DNA of 7,347 nt from Ignavibacteria bacterium (GTDB lineage: Bacteria > Bacteroidota > Ignavibacteria > Ignavibacteriales > Melioribacteraceae), in the NCBI GenBank assembly GCA_027347805.1, contig DAIEQP010000162.1, positions 1 through 7,347 on the forward strand, written 5' to 3'. A program made the translations under genes and the position numbers. Below, one piece after another: positions 1 to 5,688 of this stretch (position 1 is its first letter; every line of letters starts with the position of its first letter). Under the pieces are notes generated by a model. That model was not told where the DNA came from. It saw nothing but the letters and a program-made list of their open reading frames with translations, and did not search any database.

Positions 1-52
1 TAAAAGGGATTTTACAATGGGGTGAATGTGAATAAACAGAAGGAAAAGCTTG

Positions 53-136
53 TGCGGAAGAGGGGACTTGAACCCCTACGCCCTAACGGGCACTACCCCC
101 TCAAAGTAGCGTGTATACCAATTTCACCACTTCCGC
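53..136 (-). tRNA. tRNA-Leu (anticodon GAG)
   Basis: Read on the minus strand, the sequence folds as a class II tRNA. The 7-bp acceptor stem is GCGGAAG/CTTCCGC, the D arm contains AATTGGTATAC, and the anticodon arm is CTACT/GGTAG with loop TTGAGGG. A long variable arm (GCCC/GGGC) and a T arm AGGGG-TTCAAGT-CCCCT follow. The anticodon GAG lies at 100-102 and reads CUC and CUU leucine codons. The discriminator base at 53 is A, as expected for leucine. The bases after it read CAA, so the CCA end is not encoded and must be added by nucleotidyltransferase. The gene lies 60 bp downstream of the Spy-like gene at 197-670 on the same strand, with no obvious terminator between them. Overall layout closely resembles E. 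coli tRNA-Leu(GAG). Confidence 0.96.
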
Positions 137-196
137 AAAAACCGAGACCAAAAATATCAGTCAACAACTAAAAATGCAAATATGTTTGAAATTTCA

Positions 197-670
197 TTAT
201 TGCTGTTGTTGTCTTCGTTTAATTAATGTCTCACGCATTTCCCTTCTGAACTTATCTTCAAATAATGCCAGCTGCATAAGTTGTTTTGGAGAAAGTATTG
301 TTCCTACGGATTTATAAAAATCTTTTTTCTCTTTAGTAAGTTTAACTTCAATTGAAATTAATTCTTCTAATTTTTCCTTGTATTTAGCTTGGTTATCCTT
401 GTCGCTGCTGTTTAACTGATCGTCAACACTTTCAATAATTTTATGTCGCTTTTCAAGTAAATCTCTCTGCTGCTGACGAAATTCTTTACGTCTGGCAAAG
501 AATCTTACAGCATTCTCCTCGCTCAGATTGAGTATCTGAATTATCTTGGCATTTTCCATCTGCTCAATTTTTTCAAGTCTTTTCAGTCCTTCCCCATCCG
601 GAATATCCTGAGCCAATGTAAATGCAATTGGAAATAATACAATTACCAGAGCGATCTTAAAATTTTTCAT
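197..670 (-). CDS. Secreted Spy/CpxP-like periplasmic protein (sigma operon third gene)
   Basis: A 157-residue protein with a clear Sec signal peptide (MKNFKIALVIVLFPIAFTLA, probable cleavage after A20). The mature part is almost wholly charged helix. It has two LTxxQ-like turns, LNLSEEN near residues 47-53 and LSPKQL at 126-131. This is the layout of the Spy/CpxP/CnrX-like group: helical periplasmic proteins that act as chaperones or as stress and metal sensors. It has no cysteine and ends in a run of four glutamines. The ribosome site GGAGAAGG sits just upstream of the ATG. The gene starts 15 bp after the anti-sigma-like gene, so it is the third gene of the sigma operon and may feed back on it, as CpxP does on CpxA or CnrX on CnrY/CnrH. 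That role is inferred from position. The Spy-like family call is fairly safe, but the exact function is unknown. Confidence 0.72.
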   Translation of the reverse strand: MKNFKIALVIVLFPIAFTLAQDIPDGEGLKRLEKIEQMENAKIIQILNLSEENAVRFFARRKEFRQQQRDLLEKRHKIIESVDDQLNSSDKDNQAKYKEKLEELISIEVKLTKEKKDFYKSVGTILSPKQLMQLALFEDKFRREMRETLIKRRQQQQ

Positions 671-685
671 CGCCTTCTCCTAAAA

Positions 686-1285
686 TTAATTCTTTGGTGC
701 AATTTTGTTATAAATAGATTTTAAATCTTCATCCGATAAATTCTTCATATTTGTAATATCTTCAGTTATCGGGTTATCATAATAATTTAATAATTTTTGT
801 TTAACGGCATCATCAAGATTAAGTACCGCGTTTATATTATTATTAGAATTCTGCTCTTCATTCTGGTTTAAATCAAGCTCGAGTTCAGAAAGATATTTAT
901 TAGTAACACTTTCATCATCCATGTTCTTCACAATTTCCTGAACAATAGATTTAACTGATAATTCGTTTGCAGATTCACGCTTGAATGTGAATATCCCAAT
1001 GATCAAAATAATAACAAGAGTAGGCGCCGCATAAGCATATTTTGGAATCTTATTCCAGATCGATTTATGGTCAATTTTTTCTCTTACTTTGGGAAGCAGG
1101 TTCACAAAATATCTTTCTTCTGCCTGTTCATAATCTACTTTCAATTTTTCAAGCGACAATTTTACTTCAAGAAATTCCGATTTAAGCTCTTCGGATTTCT
1201 CAAGCTCAATTTCAAAGGTGGTAAGTTCCTCACCTTCGATCATTCCTGAAAGATATCTTAATATTCTATCTTTATTCTTTTCCAT
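686..1285 (-). CDS. Putative membrane-anchored anti-sigma factor
   Basis: A 199-residue protein with three parts. Residues 1-80 form an acidic, helical cytoplasmic region beginning MEKNKDRILRYLSGMIEGEE, like the N-terminal helix of anti-sigma domains. One membrane segment spans about 84-101 (YAAPTLVIILIIGIFTF). A polar periplasmic part of about 95 residues follows. It contains no cysteine, so it is not a ZAS-type (HxxxCxxC) redox-sensing anti-sigma factor. It starts inside the end of the ECF sigma gene (14-bp overlap, ATG preceded by GGAG), which implies translational coupling and matched dosage, as expected for a sigma/anti-sigma pair. The following gene is a secreted Spy-like protein that could be its periplasmic partner. 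The assignment rests on topology, the N-terminal helix and gene position. No strongly conserved motif was recognised. Confidence 0.72.
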   Translation of the reverse strand: MEKNKDRILRYLSGMIEGEELTTFEIELEKSEELKSEFLEVKLSLEKLKVDYEQAEERYFVNLLPKVREKIDHKSIWNKIPKYAYAAPTLVIILIIGIFTFKRESANELSVKSIVQEIVKNMDDESVTNKYLSELELDLNQNEEQNSNNNINAVLNLDDAVKQKLLNYYDNPITEDITNMKNLSDEDLKSIYNKIAPKN

Positions 1286-1823
1286 TTGTTAACTCCAATA
1301 CTTTCTTCAATGCATGAAAGTAATTTGCTTTTAATCCTCCGACACTTTTGCCGGTAATTTTTGAGATCTCTTCGTACGATAACTCTTCAAAATTTCTCAT
1401 AATAAAAACTTGTCTTTGTTTTGAAGGAACTTTCTCTAAAATACTATTAACTCTCTCAAGTTTTTCCTTATTCGAAATATCTTTAACAATATCCTCATTG
1501 CTTTTTAATTCAAATCCGGATTCATCATCATCAATAGAAAAAAACTTTTTAACATTTCTTTTTCTAATTTGATTCAGGCTTCGTGTAGTTACTATTTTAT
1601 AAATCCACGTAAACAAATTAGATTGAAAATTAAATGTATTCAGTTTCTTATACATAACAATAAGAACTTCCTGTGTAACTTCATCAGCATCCAGATGGTT
1701 GCCAAGCATTTGTCTTGCATGCCAGTAAATTCTTTTCTGATATCTTCGCACAATTTCATTAAACGCCTGCTCATCGCCGCATACAAATCGTTTGACTAAT
1801 TCAGAGTCCTCTGCTAGAAACAT
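1272..1823 (-). CDS. ECF-family RNA polymerase sigma factor
   Basis: A 183-residue sigma-70 family protein with only regions 2 and 4, the extracytoplasmic-function architecture. Region 2 spans about residues 18-89 and includes GDEQAFNEIVRRY, the core-binding stretch DADEVTQEV (45-53) and FTWIYKIVTTRSLNQIRKR (71-89). Region 4 spans about 125-175 with VPSKQRQVFIMRNFEELSYE and the helix-turn-helix ITGKSVGGLKANYFHALKK, which would read the -35 element. An acidic linker (about 97-120) separates them. The ATG at 1823 is preceded by AGGG. It heads an operon with an overlapping membrane anti-sigma-like gene and a secreted Spy-like gene, and probably directs its own operon in response to an envelope signal. 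A second Spy-like gene is divergent to it and is a likely target. The promoter it recognises could not be defined from this one locus. Confidence 0.95.
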   Translation of the reverse strand: MFLAEDSELVKRFVCGDEQAFNEIVRRYQKRIYWHARQMLGNHLDADEVTQEVLIVMYKKLNTFNFQSNLFTWIYKIVTTRSLNQIRKRNVKKFFSIDDDESGFELKSNEDIVKDISNKEKLERVNSILEKVPSKQRQVFIMRNFEELSYEEISKITGKSVGGLKANYFHALKKVLELTNGKE

Positions 1824-1989
1824 AATCCCTTTATCTTTCAGTATTCAGACAATATTATTCGATCAAAGGTTTAATTAATTAGTTAAATCGGATACTAAGT
1901 AAATACCTATTATCTCAAAATTCTGAATTTAAACCCTTAGGCGCAATCCATGTGTCAAAAGTACAAATCATAATAAACAGGAGTCAGAA
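1824..1989. promoter_or_regulatory. Divergent intergenic region between sigma operon and Spy-like gene
   Basis: This 166-bp AT-rich gap must hold the promoters for the ECF sigma operon (leftward) and the Spy-like gene at 1990 (rightward). A small palindromic patch built on TTAATTAA lies near 1870-1885. No convincing ECF -35/-10 pair or sigma-70 promoter stands out, so only the location is claimed. The AGGAG ribosome site for the rightward gene is at 1979-1983. Confidence 0.4.
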
Positions 1990-2484
1990 ATGAAAAGAAT
2001 TGTTTTGCTATTATGCGTGACTATTATAGTTCCAAATATATTATTATATGGACAACCGCGCGCACCATTGGGGCAAGGTAGAGAAAAAAGAGCTGCTCAT
2101 TTGTTAAAATTAAACGATGAACAGCAGAAAAAATTCGAAGAGATTTCATCCCAGTTTCAGAAAAAGATGATTGATATAAAATCGACAATCGAAAAGAATA
2201 GAATTGATCTAAAGAAAATGATTCTAACACAAAGCATAGATGAGAAATCATTAATCCAGTTAACAGATGAAAACAGCAAACTCCAGGGCGAAATGAAAAG
2301 TCTTGCTGTTAAACGCTGGATTGATATTAATAAAATACTGGATAAAGATCAGCAGAAAGTATGGGCAAAAACACTTGCAAAAGTTGGGATGATGAAAGGA
2401 AAAATGAAAAGTGAAATGAGAGGAATGATGATGAAAAGAAATATGATGCGTGACCGGAATAATGATCCAAAAGGTGAATGGTAA
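1990..2484 (+). CDS. Secreted Spy/CpxP-like protein with methionine-rich C-terminus
   Basis: A 164-residue protein with a signal peptide (basic MKR, then a hydrophobic run to about residue 20, likely cleaved near LLYG-QP). The mature chain is helical with two LTxxQ-type motifs, LNDEQQ at 41-46 and LDKDQQ at 117-122. These mark the Spy/CpxP family of periplasmic ATP-independent chaperones and metal-stress proteins. The tail (residues 134-153) carries nine methionines in twenty residues, including an MMM run, interleaved with Lys and Arg. Such Met clusters can bind Cu(I) or Ag(I), or form a flexible hydrophobic client-binding surface. AGGAG sits six bases before the ATG. The gene is divergent from the ECF sigma operon, which encodes another Spy-like protein, so it is a plausible member of that regulon. 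It ends at a strong terminator. Metal binding is an inference. Confidence 0.75.
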   Translation: MKRIVLLLCVTIIVPNILLYGQPRAPLGQGREKRAAHLLKLNDEQQKKFEEISSQFQKKMIDIKSTIEKNRIDLKKMILTQSIDEKSLIQLTDENSKLQGEMKSLAVKRWIDINKILDKDQQKVWAKTLAKVGMMKGKMKSEMRGMMMKRNMMRDRNNDPKGEW

Positions 2485-2507
2485 TTATTAACGCAAAATG
2501 ATTTAAT

Positions 2508-2538
2508 AAAAAAATCCGGCATCAGCCGGATTTTTTTT
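2508..2538. terminator. Bidirectional intrinsic terminator between convergent genes
   Basis: A perfect 13-bp stem, AAAAAAATCCGGC paired with GCCGGATTTTTTT, closes a four-base loop ATCA. The T-run follows the GC core on the plus strand, and the A-run gives an equal T-run on the minus strand. It can therefore stop both the rightward Spy-like gene (stop at 2484) and the leftward pterin operon (SDR stop at 2543). Confidence 0.92.
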
Positions 2539-2542
2539 AATC

Positions 2543-3253
2543 TTATAAATCTCCTGTTAAAGGCCTCAGAACGATATCCTCGGCAACAAGATTACTTTTC
2601 TCTTTATAAAGATGTAATACAAATTCTGCAACTGAATCTATGTCCATCATTCTTTCAGAGAATTTGTTTCTTGTTTTCTCTGGCCAGATGTTTGTATTAG
2701 TTGCACCCGGGGAAATATTTATCACTCTTATATTTTTCCCTCTTACTTCTTCCCTTAATACATTTGTGTATGCAAGTAATCCTGCTTTTGAAGCTGAATA
2801 CGCACTGCTGGACACGAATACTTTTTTTGTAACTACCGAAAGGACATTCAAAATGGTACCGCGATTCTGTTTTATCATATCAGGGAGGACCTGCTTTATT
2901 GAATAAATAGATCCCATAAGATTAGTATTGATTATATCTTCTATTTCAGGGATAGAATCATCTATTGCATTTTTGAAAGATGTAATACCGGCATTATTTA
3001 TTAAGCATTCAACTTTAATATCCGCATCAAGATTCTCATAAAACTTTTTTATTTCATCAGGATTCTTGATATCCAGTTTATATGTATGAATCAAATTCGA
3101 ATTTTTCAAAGACTCAGCAAGTTGTTGCAGAAGCTGCTGGTTACGCGAAGTAGCAATAACATAATACCCGCTGCCAATAAACTTTTCTGTTATTGCTTTT
3201 CCAATTCCTGAACTGGCACCTGTAATCCAAATTGCTTTTTTTATTTCACTCAT
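2543..3253 (-). CDS. Short-chain dehydrogenase/reductase, possible sepiapterin-reductase-like role
   Basis: A 236-residue classical SDR with a single Rossmann fold that uses NAD(P)H. Visible motifs are the cofactor-binding TGASSGIG (11-18), NNAG (86-89), the structural Asn in NTNLMG (N111), catalytic Ser139, YSASK (Y152/K156) and SPG (181-183). A basic residue just after the second strand (ATSR, R37) suggests NADPH preference. The ATG overlaps the folE stop in TAATG, so the two are translationally coupled. SDRs are too similar to name a substrate from sequence alone. Its place after PTPS and FolE suggests reduction of 6-pyruvoyl-tetrahydropterin or sepiapterin, the last step of tetrahydrobiopterin-type synthesis. 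A general SDR of unrelated specificity is the main alternative. The fold call is certain, but the substrate is inferred from context. Confidence 0.93.
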   Translation of the reverse strand: MSEIKKAIWITGASSGIGKAITEKFIGSGYYVIATSRNQQLLQQLAESLKNSNLIHTYKLDIKNPDEIKKFYENLDADIKVECLINNAGITSFKNAIDDSIPEIEDIINTNLMGSIYSIKQVLPDMIKQNRGTILNVLSVVTKKVFVSSSAYSASKAGLLAYTNVLREEVRGKNIRVINISPGATNTNIWPEKTRNKFSERMMDIDSVAEFVLHLYKEKSNLVAEDIVLRPLTGDL

Positions 3254-3816
3254 TACATCTTCTTTTTAATCAAGTCTAAAAATTCCATTCTTGTTCTTGC
3301 ACTGTCGGTAAAAATTCCATGCATCGCACTTGTTGTAGTAACGGAATTTTGTTTTTCAACACCGCGCATCATCATACACATATGATATGCTTCAACAACA
3401 ACAGAAACACCAAGAGGAGATAAATATTCGTCAATTGTATCCGCAATCTCCTGGGTCATTCTTTCCTGAACTTGGAGCCGTCTTGCAAACACATCAACAA
3501 TTCTAGGAATTTTACTCAAGCCTACAATTTTGCCGTTCGGTATGTATGCAATATGAACTTTACCATAAAAAGGAAGAAGATGATGTTCACACATGCTGTA
3601 AAAATCAATATCTTTAACTATCACCATCTCATCATACTTTTCTTTGAAAATAGCATCGTTCAGTACTTCTTTAACGTCAAGCTTATAACCCTGCGTTAAA
3701 AATTCATAAGCTTTGGCTACTCTTTCAGGAGTTCGTTTCAATCCTTCCCTGTTTGGGTCTTCACCAATTTCCTCAAGGATTGTGTGAACACTTTTTTGAA
3801 TTTTTGTTAAGTCCAA
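3253..3816 (-). CDS. folE: GTP cyclohydrolase I (FolE), TTG start
   Basis: GTP cyclohydrolase I converts GTP to 7,8-dihydroneopterin triphosphate, the first step of folate and biopterin pathways. With the start chosen here the protein has 187 residues, normal for the family. The N-terminal helix contains GEDPNREGLKRTPERVAKAY (18-37). The zinc site is SMCEHHLLPF (C76 and H79, with catalytic H78) plus C147 in EAYHMCMMMRG (H145 also conserved). GLSKIPRIVDVFARRLQVQE (99-118) and the C-terminal SARTRMEFL are family hallmarks. The open frame extends further upstream, but that part lies inside the PTPS gene and does not look like FolE. The best start is TTG at 3816, six bases after GAGGATAGG, giving (M)DLTKIQKS. 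It sits 7 bp after the PTPS stop and overlaps the SDR start by one base. Confidence 0.96.
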   Translation of the reverse strand: MDLTKIQKSVHTILEEIGEDPNREGLKRTPERVAKAYEFLTQGYKLDVKEVLNDAIFKEKYDEMVIVKDIDFYSMCEHHLLPFYGKVHIAYIPNGKIVGLSKIPRIVDVFARRLQVQERMTQEIADTIDEYLSPLGVSVVVEAYHMCMMMRGVEKQNSVTTTSAMHGIFTDSARTRMEFLDLIKKKM

Positions 3817-3822
3817 TTTATA

Positions 3823-3831
3823 CCTATCCTC
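3823..3831 (-). promoter_or_regulatory. Ribosome binding site that decides the folE start
   Basis: On the minus strand GAGGATAGG spans the PTPS stop codon and lies six bases before a TTG codon at 3816. No ATG in the folE frame lies near the expected start: the upstream ones are deep inside PTPS, and the next downstream one is about 60 codons into the conserved domain. The site therefore supports TTG initiation with re-use of ribosomes finishing PTPS. Confidence 0.6.
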
Positions 3832-4228
3832 TGTATTCAACGTAATTATTTTCTGTTTCGTAAAGTTTAACTGAATAAAGCCTGCCGTCTGGAATTTTTC
3901 CATCCAGCTCATTCCAAATTGCAATAGCAATATTTTCAGCAGTTGGAATTTTACCTGATAAAAATTGAACATCCATGTTTAGATTTTTATGATCAACTTT
4001 ACTTATAACATTATCAATTATGATTTTTTTTAAAAGTTTTAGATCGATTAGGTAACCGGTATCAGGATTAATCTCCCCTGCGACAATGACTTCTAGAATA
4101 TAATTATGCCCGTGTCCGTTAGGATTGTTGCACTTTCCGAACAATTTATCAGTTTGTTCATCCGTTAATTGGGGATTGAACAACCTGTGAGAAGCGCTAA
4201 AAACTTCTCTCCTGGTTACATAAATCAT
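3824..4228 (-). CDS. 6-pyruvoyl-tetrahydropterin synthase family protein (PTPS-II type)
   Basis: A 134-residue T-fold enzyme that uses dihydroneopterin triphosphate, the FolE product. The zinc ligands are H14 (FSASHRL), H39 and H41 (NGHGHNY). The catalytic cysteine is C33, with D79-H80 (VDHKNL) and the pterin-anchoring E124 (YETENNYVEYRG). The stretch FGKCNNPNGHGHNY has five residues between the cysteine and HGH. This CX5HGH spacing matches animal PTPS in tetrahydrobiopterin synthesis, whereas QueD of queuosine synthesis usually shows CX3HGH. VDHKNLNMDV and YETENN also recall the animal enzyme. Its ATG overlaps the bcp stop as ATGA, with AAGGA at 4235-4239 inside bcp, and folE follows at once. 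No queC, queE or queF is nearby. A QueD-like role remains the alternative, but context and motif favour biopterin-type chemistry. Confidence 0.93.
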   Translation of the reverse strand: MIYVTRREVFSASHRLFNPQLTDEQTDKLFGKCNNPNGHGHNYILEVIVAGEINPDTGYLIDLKLLKKIIIDNVISKVDHKNLNMDVQFLSGKIPTAENIAIAIWNELDGKIPDGRLYSVKLYETENNYVEYRG

Positions 4229-4690
4229 TTCATTTCCTTGATGGATTTTAAGATTTCATCAATATGACCCGCAACTTTAACTTTTGGGAATATATTTTCA
4301 ATTTTTCCATTTTCATCAATAATAAAAGTTGTTCTTTCAATTCCCATATATTTTTTGCCGTACATACTCTTTTCTTTCCACACGCCGTACTTTTCAACAA
4401 TTTCTTTTTTTTTCATCACTCAAAAGGGTAAATGGCAATTCATATTTGGAAGAAAATTTTTGATGTGATTGAATTGAATCGATACTAACACCAAGAATAA
4501 CAGCATTCAATTTTTTAAAATCCGGGTGCGAGTCCCTGAAATCACAGGCTTCCTGTGTACAACCGCTGGTCATATCTTTGGGATAAAAATAAAGGACAAC
4601 TTTTTTACCTTTAAAATCCGTAAGAGAAACCTTTTTGCCTGTACTATCTAAGGCGGTAAATGAGGGAGCTTTCTTTCCAACTTCCAGCAT
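4225..4690 (-). pseudogene. bcp: BCP-type peroxiredoxin, frameshifted in an A9 run
   Basis: The two halves together make a complete 154-residue thiol peroxidase of the BCP/PrxQ family, which reduces H2O2 and organic hydroperoxides. The first frame (4690 down to the stop at 4394) holds FYPKDMTSGCTQEACDF, with peroxidatic C44 and likely resolving C49, and ends SDEKKRNC. The second frame continues KEIVEKYGVWKEKSMYGKKY and has the catalytic arginine in GIERTTFIIDENGKI. The shift lies in nine A residues (4405-4413 on the plus strand). Eight would give the family-typical SDEKKEIVEKYG. All other family features are intact, so a sequencing error or transcript slippage is as likely as true decay. Without correction the product stops at 98 residues and lacks the arginine. 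The second-frame stop overlaps the PTPS start. A weak AAGGG precedes the ATG. Confidence 0.88.
4405..4413 (-). repeat. A9 homopolymer at the bcp frameshift
   Basis: Nine consecutive T on the plus strand give A9 in the bcp message. It is the only place where the two bcp frames can be joined by removing one base while keeping the conserved protein. Runs of this length are prone to sequencing error and to RNA polymerase slippage. Confidence 0.9.
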
Positions 4691-4749
4691 ATATATACCC
4701 TTTTATTTAGTTAACATAAAAAACTTTAATGTAAGTTCCTTTAAAAATA

Positions 4750-4779
4750 AAAAAGGGAACAATAACTTGTTCCCTAATT
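4750..4779 (-). terminator. Intrinsic terminator after the dodecin-peroxiredoxin operon
   Basis: An 8-bp stem AGGGAACA/TGTTCCCT (4754-4761 with 4768-4775) encloses a six-base loop. On the minus strand it is followed by a T-rich tract (TTTTTTATTTTT), fitting a stop for the peroxiredoxin gene that ends at 4798. It separates that operon from the downstream bcp-pterin operon, so bcp probably has its own promoter in about 4691-4750. No clear promoter motif was found there. Confidence 0.8.
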
Positions 4780-4797
4780 TTTTCTGTTAAATTCAAA

Positions 4798-5277
4798 TTA
4801 CAATTTTTTCAAAGTCTCAATTACTGCAGCATAATTTGGTTCTTCACCTGCATTTTCAAGAACTTCTGCATATTGAATTACACCGTTTTTATCAATCACA
4901 AAAGCGGAACGTTTAGCAACACCTTTTAAATCCCACTTACCAGGGAGCCAAACATCATAGAAAGCGCCATAAGAAGGCGCAACTTCTTTATTAAAATCGC
5001 TTAATAAAGGAAAGTTAAACTGGTATTTATCAACCCACAATTTTTGCGAAAATGGACCATCAACACTAATTCCAAAAACCTGTGCATTTAATCCCTCGTA
5101 ATCTTTCATGCTATCACGTGTTGAGCATAATTCTTTTTCACAGACACCAGTTCCTACTGCCGGGAAAAAAAGAAGAACAACATTGTTTTTACCTTTATGG
5201 TCGGATAACGAATGAACCTGATTGTTTGTATCCCTTAATGTGAAATTGGGTGCTGTATCACCAACTTTTAAAGCCAT
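4798..5277 (-). CDS. Peroxiredoxin, AhpE/BCP-like
   Basis: A 159-residue thioredoxin-fold peroxidase of the AhpC/TSA superfamily. The active site FFPAVGTGVCEKELCSTRD gives the PxxxTxxC pattern (P39, T43, peroxidatic C46) with a second cysteine at C51 that could act as resolving Cys. The supporting arginine is R123 in AKRSAFVIDKNG. It begins GDTAPNFTLRDTNN, the usual opening strand-loop of the family, and full length is preserved. The sequence is clearly different from the neighbouring frameshifted bcp gene, so this is not a recent duplication. GGAG lies a few bases before the ATG, and the dodecin gene ends 10 bp upstream, so the two are co-transcribed. The likely role is cytoplasmic removal of peroxides. 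The electron donor cannot be told from sequence. Confidence 0.93.
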   Translation of the reverse strand: MALKVGDTAPNFTLRDTNNQVHSLSDHKGKNNVVLLFFPAVGTGVCEKELCSTRDSMKDYEGLNAQVFGISVDGPFSQKLWVDKYQFNFPLLSDFNKEVAPSYGAFYDVWLPGKWDLKGVAKRSAFVIDKNGVIQYAEVLENAGEEPNYAAVIETLKKL

Positions 5278-5287
5278 TTTTACTCCT

Positions 5288-5491
5288 TTATTCTTTTAGT
5301 TTTCTTCCAATTCTTACTTTAATCTGAAATTCAATTTTGCCATCCGATGTAATTCGTCCACGCTGTTCAATTACTTCAAACCAGCCTATTTTTTTCTCAG
5401 AATTTGCTTCCTGAACTACTTCCCTTACAGCGTCTTCCAAACTGACTGTTGAAATTCCTACTCTTTCTATTACTTCGAATGTCTTTGACAT
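5288..5491 (-). CDS. Dodecin, flavin-binding storage protein
   Basis: A 67-residue protein matching the dodecin family, which forms hollow dodecamers that bind pairs of flavins (FMN, riboflavin or FAD) for storage and protection. The fold is a strand (TFEVIERVGIS), one helix (SLEDAVREVVQEA), then two strands (GWFEVIEQRGRI and GKIEFQIKVRIGRKL). W37 in IGWFEV matches the tryptophan that stacks on the flavin ring, and Q56 in EFQIKV matches the glutamine that contacts it. Length is typical (65-75). GGAG at 5497-5500 precedes the ATG. It is the first gene of a two-gene unit with a peroxiredoxin, a reasonable pairing because free flavins generate reactive oxygen when lit or auto-oxidised. That functional link is an inference. 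Confidence 0.93.
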   Translation of the reverse strand: MSKTFEVIERVGISTVSLEDAVREVVQEANSEKKIGWFEVIEQRGRITSDGKIEFQIKVRIGRKLKE

Positions 5492-5630
5492 ATAAACTCC
5501 ATTTTATGTGTTAAAAGTTCAATTGTAACATATTTGATTTGTACTTAAAAATATCCTTTTATAAATAAACAGTAAAGTTTCAATAAAAAGTTCTATTTCA
5601 AGGCAATCTATTTAACAAATTCGTTTTAAT

Positions 5631-5668
5631 ATTCAAATAGGGGCTTCTTGCTTCTATTTGAATTTTTT
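5631..5668 (+). terminator. Intrinsic terminator on plus strand without an upstream gene
   Basis: A 14-bp stem pairs 5631-5644 (ATTCAAATAGGGGC) with 5650-5663 (GCTTCTATTTGAAT), with two G-U pairs and the loop TTCTT, followed by a run of six T. The G-U pairs become A-C mismatches on the minus strand, and there is no T-run on that side, so it is built for rightward transcripts. No plus-strand gene lies upstream. It could end a small RNA starting within 5500-5600, block antisense read-through, or be a leader attenuator for the peptidase gene. Confidence 0.75.
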
Positions 5669-5688
5669 GTCAACCAAACCGGTTTATG

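Noticed and set aside
111..317. 68-codon plus-strand ORF
   Set aside because: It starts inside the tRNA and runs antisense to the Spy-like gene. It has no family features and no ribosome site.
1067..1799. Plus-strand ORFs of 60, 74 and 76 codons
   Set aside because: They are antisense to the sigma and anti-sigma genes, whose protein sequences are clearly the real ones.
3817..3972. N-terminal extension of folE to the upstream ATG
   Set aside because: It lies wholly inside the PTPS gene in another frame, has no FolE similarity, and a well-placed ribosome site supports the internal TTG.
3824..4228. Naming the PTPS gene queD
   Set aside because: The cysteine-to-HGH spacing is five rather than three, the surrounding motifs match animal PTPS, and no queuosine genes are nearby.
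4225..4419. A separate 64-residue gene starting GTG-ATG
   Set aside because: It is the C-terminal third of BCP with its catalytic arginine and lacks the active-site cysteines, so it only makes sense joined to the upstream frame.
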